A DNA stretch of 64,000 bases from Nocardiopsis sp. CC223A (GTDB taxonomy: Bacteria; Actinomycetota; Actinomycetes; Streptosporangiales; Streptosporangiaceae): assembly GCF_030766825.1 (NCBI RefSeq), contig NZ_JASFDV010000012.1, forward strand, positions 1 through 64,000, in the 5' to 3' direction. Numbering within the stretch: the stretch's first letter is position 1; the number at the start of each line of letters is the position of its first letter. A model generated the notes under the pieces. It was not told the DNA's origin. It made no database searches and saw nothing but the letters and a program-made list of their open reading frames with translations. The position numbers and the translations under genes are program-made. Below are positions 53,894-62,652 of the stretch, one piece after another.

Positions 53894-55483
53894 GTGAACA
53901 AGCTGCCCCGAACCGCCCTGACCCCCGATCACCCGATCATCACCGTGGGTGTCTCCCTCGTGGTCCTGGCCGGCATGGTGCTGTTGTCGGTGCGACCACC
54001 GGAATCGCTGGGGTCCGGTCCGGTCGGCGGTGTGGCGCACGGCCTCGCCGACGCCATGGAGCAGCGCCTCCCCGCCACCGGCGAACCCGACGCACTGACC
54101 GTGGTCGACACGGCCGCCCTGACCGGGGTGGAGGTGGAGGAGCTGGAGTACGGCGGGGTGGCCACCGAGGTGACCTTCCCGGTGCTGCCCAACGCCGAGC
54201 CGCTCACCGAGTTCCTCCGTGAGAAGCTGGCCGCCGAGGTGGAGGCGTTCGACGCCGCCAACCCGGGGGCCGAGTCCTACACCGCGCAGTGGAACGTCAC
54301 CGCCGCCTCCGACGGCCTGGTCGGCGTACGCATGACCGGTGAGGAGACCGACTCCGAGGGGACCCGGGAGTTCCACGCCACCTACTGGTACGACACCGGC
54401 GACGGCGTCACCCGCGGGTCGCAGTCGCTGCTGGCCGGACAGAACGAGCTGGCCGCCCTCAACACCCTGGTGCGCGACCGGCTCGGCGACGCCGCCGAGT
54501 CGGGGACGGTGCTGCCGGTGGCGTCGCTGTACGACTCGGTCGGGTTCAACCCCGACGGTGACCTGGTGGTGGAGTTCGACGCCGGGCAGATCGCCCCGGC
54601 CGACGCCGGGCCCCTGACGGCGGTCGTCGAGCGCGCCGAGTCCGAGCCGCTGCTGTCGGACTTCGGGCTGCGGGTCCTGCGCGCGGCCACCACCGGGGTG
54701 GAGGAGTTCGCCATCTCCGCCGCTCCCCAGGAGGTCTCCGGCGGCGGGGACGAGCAGGTCCCGGGCGTCATCTCCCCCGTGGACGACTCCGTCGACTGCG
54801 CCGATCCCGAGGTCAAGTGCGTGGCCCTGACCTACGACGACGGCCCCGGCGGGGGCACCCCCGAACTGCTGGACACGCTCGCCGAATACGACGCCAAGGC
54901 GACCTTCTTCGTCACCGGCCTGCCGGTGATGGAGCACCCGCGCACGGTGCGGCGCACCTACGCCGAGGGGCACGAGATGGCCAACCACACCCTGGACCAC
55001 CCCGACCTGGCGGGGCTGGGCGGCGACGGGGTGCACGACAGCCTGAACAGCGTGCAGGCCCTGGTGTACCGGGAGACCGGGTACACCATGAACCTCATGC
55101 GCCCCCCGTACGGGTCGACCAACGACGGCGTCGCCTCGGTGACCCGGGACATGGGCCTGGCCCAGGTCCTGTGGAGCATCGACACCAACGATTGGAAGGA
55201 CCGGGACCCCTCGGTGGTCGCGGATCGGGCGATCGCGGGCGCCTCGGACGGGGCGATCATCCTCATGCACGACATCCACCCCACCACCATCGCGGCCTCG
55301 CACAGGATCATCCGCGAGCTGGACGCGCAGGGGTACACGATGGTGACCGTGTCGCAGCTGCTGGGCGACGCCGAGCCCGGCGAGCGGTACGTGGACGGCG
55401 TGCCCGACGAACAGCCCTCGGACGACCCCTCGGCCGGGGCCGGGACGGACTCCGAGGAGCGGGCGCACCGCCCCGAGGAGTGA
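53894..55483 (+). CDS. polysaccharide deacetylase (NodB fold), membrane-anchored, first of two
   Basis: 529 aa. An N-terminal signal anchor (IITVGVSLVVLAGMVLLSV, about residues 15-33), a central DUF3298/RsiV-like domain (LLAGQNELAALNTLVRDRLG...), then a NodB domain: TYDDGPGGGTPELLDTL (Asp pair), NHTLDHPDL (HxxxH), RPPYGST, DTNDWKDRD and ILMHDIH. It probably removes acetyl groups from peptidoglycan or another wall polymer. GTG 53894 follows GGAGAA. A close paralogue lies just downstream, past a 116-bp inverted-repeat element. Confidence 0.87.
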   Translation: MNKLPRTALTPDHPIITVGVSLVVLAGMVLLSVRPPESLGSGPVGGVAHGLADAMEQRLPATGEPDALTVVDTAALTGVEVEELEYGGVATEVTFPVLPNAEPLTEFLREKLAAEVEAFDAANPGAESYTAQWNVTAASDGLVGVRMTGEETDSEGTREFHATYWYDTGDGVTRGSQSLLAGQNELAALNTLVRDRLGDAAESGTVLPVASLYDSVGFNPDGDLVVEFDAGQIAPADAGPLTAVVERAESEPLLSDFGLRVLRAATTGVEEFAISAAPQEVSGGGDEQVPGVISPVDDSVDCADPEVKCVALTYDDGPGGGTPELLDTLAEYDAKATFFVTGLPVMEHPRTVRRTYAEGHEMANHTLDHPDLAGLGGDGVHDSLNSVQALVYRETGYTMNLMRPPYGSTNDGVASVTRDMGLAQVLWSIDTNDWKDRDPSVVADRAIAGASDGAIILMHDIHPTTIAASHRIIRELDAQGYTMVTVSQLLGDAEPGERYVDGVPDEQPSDDPSAGAGTDSEERAHRPEE

Positions 55484-55501
55484 GCCGCGTCTTTTCGGCC
55501 A

Positions 55502-55617
55502 TGTCCCGTCGAGTGGTGTGAGAACACCGGCTGTTCGCACAAGGACGAGTCGCCGACCGGGGCGTTGTCGCCTTCGGTACCCGGGGGTCGAACGAAGTCA
55601 CACCACTCGGCGGGACA
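55502..55617. mobile_element. 116-bp MITE-like element
   Basis: Ends are 20-bp inverted repeats, TGTCCCGTCGAGTGGTGTGA at the left and its near-perfect reverse complement at the right (19/20). CCA flanks both ends, a possible 3-bp target duplication. The ~75-bp interior has no coding capacity. It lies 18 bp past the first deacetylase gene's stop. A folded hairpin transcript could also act as terminator, but symmetric ends with this spacing fit a non-autonomous insertion element better. Confidence 0.7.
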
Positions 55618-55838
55618 CCACCGTCTTTTCCGGACCCCGCTTCGCTTCGGGCCGTCCGTCGGCGGCGGGCGACCCGGCGGCCACGGTCCCGCCACCCGGT
55701 TCGGTGCCTCACCCGACCGCCGCGGTCGACAGGAACACGCGAGCTGACCACATGTGGTCAGCGTCACGGCGGGGCCACCGGATTCCCCTATGTTGCACCC
55801 AACAGCCCTGGTGCACACGTTCTGGATGAGGGAGTCCG

Positions 55839-57380
55839 GTGTTCTCGTCGAGCCGCACGCGTCCGAAGCAGACCCTCCCCCGCGGGGTGAGATCCGCGCG
55901 CTGGCACCCGTGGGCGGCGGGGGCCGCGGTGGTCCTGGTGCTTCCGCTGACGTCCTGTGAGAACTCGTCGGCGGTCGCCCCGGACGACATCGACGCCGGG
56001 CTCCTCACGGTGCTGGCCGACGGCCCCGGGGACGTGGTGACCGAGTGGAGCGGCGACGGGGACGACTTTCCCGACCACCCCTACATCCCCGAGGACGTGG
56101 AGATCTCCGTGGCCCACCCGGAGTTCCCGGGCGCCGAGGCGTTCTCCACCGCCCTGCGCGGGCACATCGACCGGGAGGTCATGGACTTCCGCGGGGCCAG
56201 CCGGGATCCGGTGGGCCTGGAGATCGCCTGGGAGGTCGTGGCCGCCGACGAGGACGTCCTGGGCGTGCGCCTGGTGCGCACCGAGGAGGACCTGCACGGG
56301 TTGCGCCAGGCGTACGCGACGTACTGGTACGACGTGCCGACCGGGCACACCGGGTTCTCCACCGAGCTGCTGGCCGACGACGCGGCGCTGGTGGAGCTGA
56401 ACGGCCTGGTGGGCGAGGCCCTCGCGGACCACCCCGACGTGGACCCCCAGGGGTTGCTGCCGGTCATGCGCACCTACGACTCGATCGGGTTCAACGCCGC
56501 GGGCGACCTGGTGGTGGAGTTCGACGACGGCCACCTGTCGCCGGTCGTCGAGGGCCACCCGCCGGACTCGTCCCCGGGACGGATCACCGCGGTCATCGGC
56601 GCCGAGCAGGCCGAGCCGCTGCTGTCGGACCTGGGCGAGCGGGCCCGGAGCGCCTCGCTCACCGAGGAGCCGGTGCTGTCGGTGTCCGAGCCCGACACCG
56701 ATGCGGAGGCCGCCCCGGCGCCCCCGGGTGTGGTGACCGAGCGCGGCCCCGACGTGGACTGCACCGACCCCGAGGTCAAGTGCGTGGCCCTGACCTTCGA
56801 CGACGGCCCGGTGGAGGCGACCGCGCACGTGCTGGACATCCTCGCCGAGCAGGAGGTGACGGCGTCGTTCTTCCTCAACGGCAACCCCCTGCTGACCCGG
56901 CCGTGGCTGGCGCGGCGGATCTACGCCGAGGGGCACGAGCTGGGCAACCACAACGACCTGCACGAGAGCATGTCGGAGGACTTCACGCCCGAGGAGCTGC
57001 CCGCGCAGGTGGCGATGGTGAGCGCGGGGATCCGCCGCCAGACCGGGTACACCGTGGAGCTGTTCCGCCCGCCGTTCGGGGCCACCGACGACGACGTCAA
57101 GGCGGAGCTGGCCCGGCAGGAGCTCGCCGAGGTGATGTGGACGGTCGACAGCGAGGACTGGACCGGGTCCGACCGGGACACGATCGCGGACCGGGTGGTG
57201 GAACTGGTGGAGCCCAACGGGGTGGTCCTGCTGCACGACCCGCAGCCCCCGACGGTCGCGGCCGTGCCGGAGATCATCGAGCGGCTGCGCAAGAAGGACT
57301 ATGTCTTCGTGACCGTGACACAGGCCTTCGCCCCCGAGGTCGGCGGGACCTACCCGCCGGACTGGGACGGCAGCTGGTAG
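55839..57380 (+). CDS. polysaccharide deacetylase (NodB fold) lipoprotein, second of two
   Basis: 513 aa. Lipoprotein signal ending LPLTSC (Cys ~40), then the same domain order as the preceding deacetylase. NodB motifs: LTFDDGPVEAT, NHNDLHESM (the usual S/T is replaced by Asn in this HxxxH), FRPPFGAT, VDSEDWTG and LLHDPQPP. GTG 55839 follows GGGAG. The two genes are probably products of duplication; the altered histidine motif and the switch from membrane anchor to lipid anchor suggest they have diverged in role. Confidence 0.85.
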   Translation: MFSSSRTRPKQTLPRGVRSARWHPWAAGAAVVLVLPLTSCENSSAVAPDDIDAGLLTVLADGPGDVVTEWSGDGDDFPDHPYIPEDVEISVAHPEFPGAEAFSTALRGHIDREVMDFRGASRDPVGLEIAWEVVAADEDVLGVRLVRTEEDLHGLRQAYATYWYDVPTGHTGFSTELLADDAALVELNGLVGEALADHPDVDPQGLLPVMRTYDSIGFNAAGDLVVEFDDGHLSPVVEGHPPDSSPGRITAVIGAEQAEPLLSDLGERARSASLTEEPVLSVSEPDTDAEAAPAPPGVVTERGPDVDCTDPEVKCVALTFDDGPVEATAHVLDILAEQEVTASFFLNGNPLLTRPWLARRIYAEGHELGNHNDLHESMSEDFTPEELPAQVAMVSAGIRRQTGYTVELFRPPFGATDDDVKAELARQELAEVMWTVDSEDWTGSDRDTIADRVVELVEPNGVVLLHDPQPPTVAAVPEIIERLRKKDYVFVTVTQAFAPEVGGTYPPDWDGSW

Positions 57381-57849
57381 CACGCCGGACGGCCCGCACC
57401 CCCGGAGGTGCGGGCCGCGGTCCGTCGGAGTTGCACCACACGAGCACACCGGGCCCGTCCGGGGTGCGTACCGCTATCCACGCCTCGTCGAGTTCGCCGA
57501 GGGAGTCCTCGTCCACCGCCAGGGGGCAGGGGCGTTCATCGGTGCCGTCGCAGGCCCAGTAGACGACCTCCGCGAGGGCGGCGTCCACCCGGTCGCGGTG
57601 CGCCCGCCGCAGGGGACGGCCCCGCGTGCCCGCGCCGCGCAGGTCGCGCTCGAAGAGCGCCCTGAGCAGGCCGAGCGCGTCGGGGCCGTGCACCGGCACC
57701 AGGAAACCCTCCACGCTCCCCTGGCGGCAGGCGGTGCCGCCGTACTGCTGCCGGTAGCGGACGCCGGTCGGCGCCCGCACGACCACGTACGGCCGGTCCT
57801 GCCTCAGGAGCCCGTCGGGGTCGAGGAAGACGAAGCGCGGTGCGGTCAT
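57274..57849 (-). CDS. DUF6210-like hypothetical protein
   Basis: 191 aa by the open frame. The body (QYGGTACRQGSVEGFLVPVHG, WIAVRTPDGPGVLVWCNSDGP) resembles DUF6210 proteins, which usually end at about the NSD motif. Here the frame continues ~45 Arg/Pro-rich residues into the 3' end of the convergent deacetylase gene (107-bp overlap) and through a terminator hairpin, so the family stop codon appears to have been lost. Product role unknown; the ATG at 57849 is reasonable. Confidence 0.55.
   Translation of the reverse strand: MTAPRFVFLDPDGLLRQDRPYVVVRAPTGVRYRQQYGGTACRQGSVEGFLVPVHGPDALGLLRALFERDLRGAGTRGRPLRRAHRDRVDAALAEVVYWACDGTDERPCPLAVDEDSLGELDEAWIAVRTPDGPGVLVWCNSDGPRPAPPGVRAVRRATSCRPSPAGRSRRPRGRRPVSRSRRHSPSCAAAR
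57390..57417. terminator. terminator hairpin after the second deacetylase gene
   Basis: Perfect 11-bp arms (CGGCCCGCACC / GGTGCGGGCCG) with a 6-nt loop, 9 nt after the deacetylase stop, in the interval shared with the convergent gene at 57274-57849. Confidence 0.75.
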
Positions 57850-57872
57850 GGGCCGAGCGTAGCGGCGGACAC

Positions 57873-57917
57873 GCCGACGGCCCGGTCCGGGGCGGTCCCC
57901 CGGGCCGGGCCGTCGGC
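57873..57917 (-). terminator. terminator hairpin downstream of pyrD
   Basis: Perfect 13-bp arms (GCCGACGGCCCGG / CCGGGCCGTCGGC), 17 nt after the pyrD stop; a 19-nt loop. Confidence 0.75.
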
Positions 57918-57934
57918 GGTGCGTGCGGCGCGGG

Positions 57935-59074
<1,140 letters not shown>

Positions 59075-59083
59075 GACTGTAAT

Positions 59084-60010
59084 TTAACCGTTTCCATCGC
59101 TCTCGCGCTCGGCGAGAAAGCGTTCGAGTTCCGCGCCGAGCTCCTCGGCGGTGGGCAGAGCGGCCTCGTCGTCGGCCAGCGGGAGCACCCGGCGGTCCTC
59201 CGGGTCGGTCCGCGAGGACATGATGTCGTCGTACTGGCGCTCCAGGTTGACGACGATGCGCTGGACCTCCTCGGAGGCGCCCACCTGTTCGGCGATCTCC
59301 ACGTCCGTGGCCTGGGCGACCTCCTCCAGGCCCGCGGCGGGCAGGGACAGGCCGGTGGCGTCGGCGAGGTACCGCAGGGCGGCCAGCGCCGCACGCGGGT
59401 AGGTGGACTGGGCCAGGTAGCTGGGCACGTGGACGGCGTAGCCGAGGAAGTCGTGCCCGGCCTCGCCCAGCCGGAACTCCAGCAGCGACACCGCGCTGCC
59501 GGGCACCTCGACCCGCCCGATCCAGGGGGTGTGGCCCTCGACCAGTTCGGGGCGGGTGGAGTGCGGGGTGACCGTGGCCGGCCGGGTGTGCGGCACGGCC
59601 ATGGGGATGCCGTGGACGCTCAGGGACAGCGACACCGAGAAGCGCTCCACCAGGCCGATGACGGCGGCGGTGAAGGCCTCCCACTCGCGGTCCGGCTCCG
59701 GGCCGTGCAGGACCAGGAACGGGCTGCCCTCGGCGTCGCGCATGCGGTAGAGGGCCAGCTTGGGCGCCCGGTACTCCGTCCAGGTGTTCTCGACGAAGGT
59801 CATGGGCGGGCGCCGCGCCCGGTAGTCGACGAGGCGGTCGACGTCGAAGGCCGCGATCTCCTCGGCCTCGTAGCGGTCGAACAGCTCCTCGACCACCTGC
59901 TTGCCCGCGTTGCCTGCGTCGACGAAGCCGTCCAGGGCGACCAGCATCGCCAGGCCGGCGATGTCGTCGAAGCCGGGTCGGAGTTCGTACAGATCTGCTG
60001 GGTTGCGCAC
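59084..60010 (-). CDS. PAC2-family protein
   Basis: 308 aa. PAC2 proteins are related to proteasome-assembly chaperones and are common in actinobacteria, where their function is not settled. Signatures: MLVALDGFVDAGNAGKQVVEELFD, FDVDRLVDYRARRPPM, and YAVHVPSYLAQSTYPRAALAALRYLADATGLSLP. GTG 60010 was taken. Downstream pyrD follows closely; the ABC-class ATPase gene lies upstream on the same strand, with a 130-bp gap. Confidence 0.87.
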   Translation of the reverse strand: MRNPADLYELRPGFDDIAGLAMLVALDGFVDAGNAGKQVVEELFDRYEAEEIAAFDVDRLVDYRARRPPMTFVENTWTEYRAPKLALYRMRDAEGSPFLVLHGPEPDREWEAFTAAVIGLVERFSVSLSLSVHGIPMAVPHTRPATVTPHSTRPELVEGHTPWIGRVEVPGSAVSLLEFRLGEAGHDFLGYAVHVPSYLAQSTYPRAALAALRYLADATGLSLPAAGLEEVAQATDVEIAEQVGASEEVQRIVVNLERQYDDIMSSRTDPEDRRVLPLADDEAALPTAEELGAELERFLAERESDGNG

Positions 60011-60140
60011 CGGGGTCTCGTCTCCAGAAAGCGTCGGGGTCTACGGGGGCCGCGTGGCAGTCCAACACCGACCGGCGCCGCCGTGTTCCCGGCCGTCTCT
60101 CGGACCGTTCACCCCGATATCCCACACTACCGACCCGTAT

Positions 60141-61886
60141 TCACCGCCGTTGCCCGAGGACCCGCAGGGAGCGCAGCCGGTTGAGGACCGCCGCGACCTC
60201 CTGTCGGCGCGGCAGCGCGTAGTCGCCGCCGAAGTCCGCGCCCAGCCGGATGACCCCGTGCTCGGCCAGCTCGGCCTCCAGGGCGTCCAGGGCCTCGGCC
60301 AGTGTGCGGTCCTCCAGGTCGAGGGCGCGCAGGGCCAGCCCCGCGCCGATGATCTGCCCCGGGTCGACGAACTGTTCGATGGAGCGCACGTCGACGTCGT
60401 CGTCGCCGAACACGAGCACGTCCATGTCGCGGCGCTTGATCCGGGACCGGCCGCGCGCGTCGGAGGGGTCGACCGACCGCGGGTCGACGAGACGGGCGCG
60501 CGGTGCGGTGAACACCGCGTCCGCCCGCTCCCGGGCCAGCTCCAGGGCGCGTTCGCTCACATCGTGCGGGTGGTAGGCGTCCATCATGACCACGTGGTCG
60601 GCGACGTCGAAGTAGTCACCGCTGCCGCCCATGACCAGCACCGTGGAGACGCCGTGGTCGCGGTGCAGCGGCCGCACCAGGTCGACGAACGGGATGAGGG
60701 GCTCGCGGTCGCCGTGCACCAGGGCCTGCATGCGTCCGTCGCGGATCATCAGGTTGGTGGCGGTGGAGTCCTCGTCCACCAGCAGGGTGCGCGATCCGGC
60801 CTCCAGGGCCTCGCAGATGTTGGCGGCCTGCGAGGTGGAGCCCGAGGCGTTGTCGGTGCGAAAGTCCGCGGTGTCGGCGCCGGTGGGCAGGTTGCGCACG
60901 AACGAGCCCACGTCGACCCGCTCCACCCGGCGGCCCTCCTCGGCGCGGATCTTGACGGCGTCGGCGCGGGTGACCACCAGCTCGCGGCCGTCGCCCGGGA
61001 CGTGGTCGTAGACGCCGCGCTCCAGGGCGTGCAGCAGGGTGGACTTGCCGTGGAAGCCGCCGCCCACGATGAGGACGACGCCCTCGGGCACGCCCATGCC
61101 GGTGACCGTGCCCCGGTGCGGCAGGTCCACCGACACGCGCAGGCTGCCGGGCGAGGAGAACGGCACCGCACCCCCGGTCATGGGCTCGTCGCTGATCCCG
61201 CTGCGCCGGGGCAGGACCGCGCCGTCGGCGACGAACGCGACCAGCCCCCGCTCGGCCAGCGCCGAGCGCAGGGCGACCGTGTCGGCCACGCTGTCGGCGA
61301 AGGCCCGCGCGGCGTCCCGGTCGACCGCCTCCCAGTACAGGTCGTCGACCAGCCCGGGCAGGGTGTCGCACAGCTCCCGTTCGGCGGCCCGGCCGTCGAT
61401 GCGGCGGCCGCGGCCGGGCAGGTCGATGCCGATGCGCAGCTCCAGGCCGCCGCCGTCGGTGACCCGGCAGGAGGAGCGCTCCAGGACCTCCTGCCCGCCG
61501 GTGTCGATGCGCAGCAGCGAGCGCCGCAGCAGCCGCCCGGCCCGGCGGCCCAGGAAGTCGGCGGTGGCCCGGCGGCGCACGGGGTCGGCCCAGGCCTCCT
61601 TGGGGATGCCCGCGTCGGGGAACGCGACCAGGATCCGTGAGGGCGGTGCGAACGGGTCGGCCTGCACCCGCTGGACGGTCAGCGTGAAGTCGCCGAAGTC
61701 CCAGTCCCCCTTGAGGGACTTGTAGCGGCCGTAGGAGTCGCCGTCCATCCGCAGCAGCTCCCGCGAGAGCCGCTCGTCGTCGCGCACCCCCGTGATCGGC
61801 TCCGGCTCGCGTCCCCCGGCCCGGCCACCGCCCCGGCCCCCGGGGCCCCCGCGCCCGCCCCGGCCGCCCCCGTACCGTTCCGCCAT
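60141..61886 (-). CDS. ABC-class ATPase (PF09818-type)
   Basis: 581 aa. Starts with a Gly/Arg-rich tract (about residues 5-26), then the family core. The P-loop is GGGFHGKSTLLHAL (about residue 274), Walker B is LLVDEDSTATNLMIRD, and the C-terminal LGADFGGDYALPRRQEV is typical. These single-chain ATPases are soluble, have no transporter partner, and their role is unknown. ATG 61886 follows GGGAGATGGC. The Gly/Arg tract looks like an RNA-binding RGG box. Confidence 0.87.
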   Translation of the reverse strand: MAERYGGGRGGRGGPGGRGGGRAGGREPEPITGVRDDERLSRELLRMDGDSYGRYKSLKGDWDFGDFTLTVQRVQADPFAPPSRILVAFPDAGIPKEAWADPVRRRATADFLGRRAGRLLRRSLLRIDTGGQEVLERSSCRVTDGGGLELRIGIDLPGRGRRIDGRAAERELCDTLPGLVDDLYWEAVDRDAARAFADSVADTVALRSALAERGLVAFVADGAVLPRRSGISDEPMTGGAVPFSSPGSLRVSVDLPHRGTVTGMGVPEGVVLIVGGGFHGKSTLLHALERGVYDHVPGDGRELVVTRADAVKIRAEEGRRVERVDVGSFVRNLPTGADTADFRTDNASGSTSQAANICEALEAGSRTLLVDEDSTATNLMIRDGRMQALVHGDREPLIPFVDLVRPLHRDHGVSTVLVMGGSGDYFDVADHVVMMDAYHPHDVSERALELARERADAVFTAPRARLVDPRSVDPSDARGRSRIKRRDMDVLVFGDDDVDVRSIEQFVDPGQIIGAGLALRALDLEDRTLAEALDALEAELAEHGVIRLGADFGGDYALPRRQEVAAVLNRLRSLRVLGQRR

Positions 61887-62233
61887 CTCCCGCTCCCCCG
61901 AACTCCCGGTTCCGCCTTCCCCGCCAGGTTAGGCCGTCCCGCCGGTCCCCGCCGAAGCCCTGTGGACGAACACCACCGTCCCACCGATGACCAGCCCGCG
62001 CATCCCCCGAGTCTGCCCGTCCCCAAGGCCATCCGTCACCCGCCCCCGACCGACCTCGACCGGTCCGCCCCGCCCGTACACGGGGTGACAGGTCTTCGGC
62101 CTCCTCACCCGCGGCGCTGCCAACGGTGATCGCCCGCCGTTCAGCTTCGCGATCCCCGAGTAGGCGCACAAGCGATCCGGGACTGAATCCCGCCGTCCGG
62201 CAGACGGCTCGCCCCGCCATCTCGCGACCAACA
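61887..62233. other. non-coding stretch upstream of the ATPase gene
   Basis: About 350 bp with no supported gene. It holds the promoter for the ATPase gene and GC-rich spacer. A short CAGGTCTTCGG block near 62091 resembles the end of a B12 riboswitch, but no other conserved block is present. Confidence 0.5.
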
Positions 62234-62269
62234 TTGAGGCCCCCAGCGCCACTGCGCTGGGGGCCTCAA
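62234..62269. terminator. strong 16-bp hairpin before the CRISPR repeat
   Basis: Perfect arms TTGAGGCCCCCAGCGC / GCGCTGGGGGCCTCAA with a CACT loop. It abuts the CRISPR-like repeat that follows. It could be a terminator, or a border of the mobile CRISPR segment. Confidence 0.6.
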
Positions 62270-62294
62270 CCATCCCCGCATGCGCGGGGCTCGT
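62266..62294. CRISPR. single orphan CRISPR repeat, type I-E-like
   Basis: The core ACCATCCCCGCATGCGCGGG (with C-C-C-C-G-C / G-C-G-G-G-G stem) matches the actinobacterial type I-E repeat consensus with few changes. Only one copy is seen; no spacer/repeat succession follows in the window. It lies ~190 bp before the cas operon. A relic of an array or a degenerate leader-end copy is likely. Confidence 0.55.
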
Positions 62295-62393
62295 ACACAC
62301 GACCCATGTAGGAAGGGGCCATCCCTCGCTGAACTGCGCAAAGGAACCAGAGACCAGTCTAATTCAGGAGTGTCCGCTGTCATGCAGCACGAG

Positions 62394-62440
62394 CAATTTA
62401 GGAACTTCCTGCATTGATCGTGTTGAATCCTGCTATACGA
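62394..62440 (+). promoter_or_regulatory. probable cas operon promoter with palindromic operator
   Basis: An AT-rich interval. A 23-bp imperfect palindrome, CAAT..AGGAA-C-TTCCT..ATTG (62394-62416), overlaps a possible -35 (TTGATC, 62414-62419), with a TACGAT-type -10 near 62436-62441 (16-17 bp spacing). It precedes the small membrane protein gene by ~40 bp. The palindrome is a likely regulator-binding site. Confidence 0.55.
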
Positions 62441-62477
62441 TGCGTAGAGGTACCGTACGACACCCTGAGGAACCGAC

Positions 62478-62642
62478 GTGCCGAAGAAGCACCCCCGCCC
62501 CTCCGTGCCTCGTAGGCGCGAGCCTCTTTCGACCATCGCCATCGCGCTTGTGGTGGCAGGAGTTGTCGCCGTGTTCTTGCTCCTGATCATCTTGGGCGTA
62601 GTGGCACTGACCGCCTTCGCTTCTGTCACAGGCACGAGATAA
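62478..62642 (+). CDS. 54-residue single-pass membrane protein preceding cas3
   Basis: A GTG start behind TGAGGAA with 6-nt spacing, ending 10 nt before cas3. The product has a basic N-terminus (PKKHPRPSVPRRREPLS) and one long hydrophobic helix (IAIALVVAGVVAVFLLLIIL and onward). I do not recognise it as a Cas protein. Position, ribosome site and clean membrane helix support it as a real gene co-transcribed with cas3. Function unknown: possibly a CRISPR-linked membrane accessory, or a chance neighbour. Confidence 0.68.
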   Translation: MPKKHPRPSVPRRREPLSTIAIALVVAGVVAVFLLLIILGVVALTAFASVTGTR

Positions 62643-62652
62643 ACCCGGGTAC

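Noticed and set aside
62085-62110. Second cobalamin riboswitch, from a CAGGTCTTCGG block
   Set aside because: Only the terminal block is present; the B12 box and other conserved elements are missing.
62266-62294. A full CRISPR array
   Set aside because: Only one repeat copy occurs; no second repeat at spacer distance on either side.
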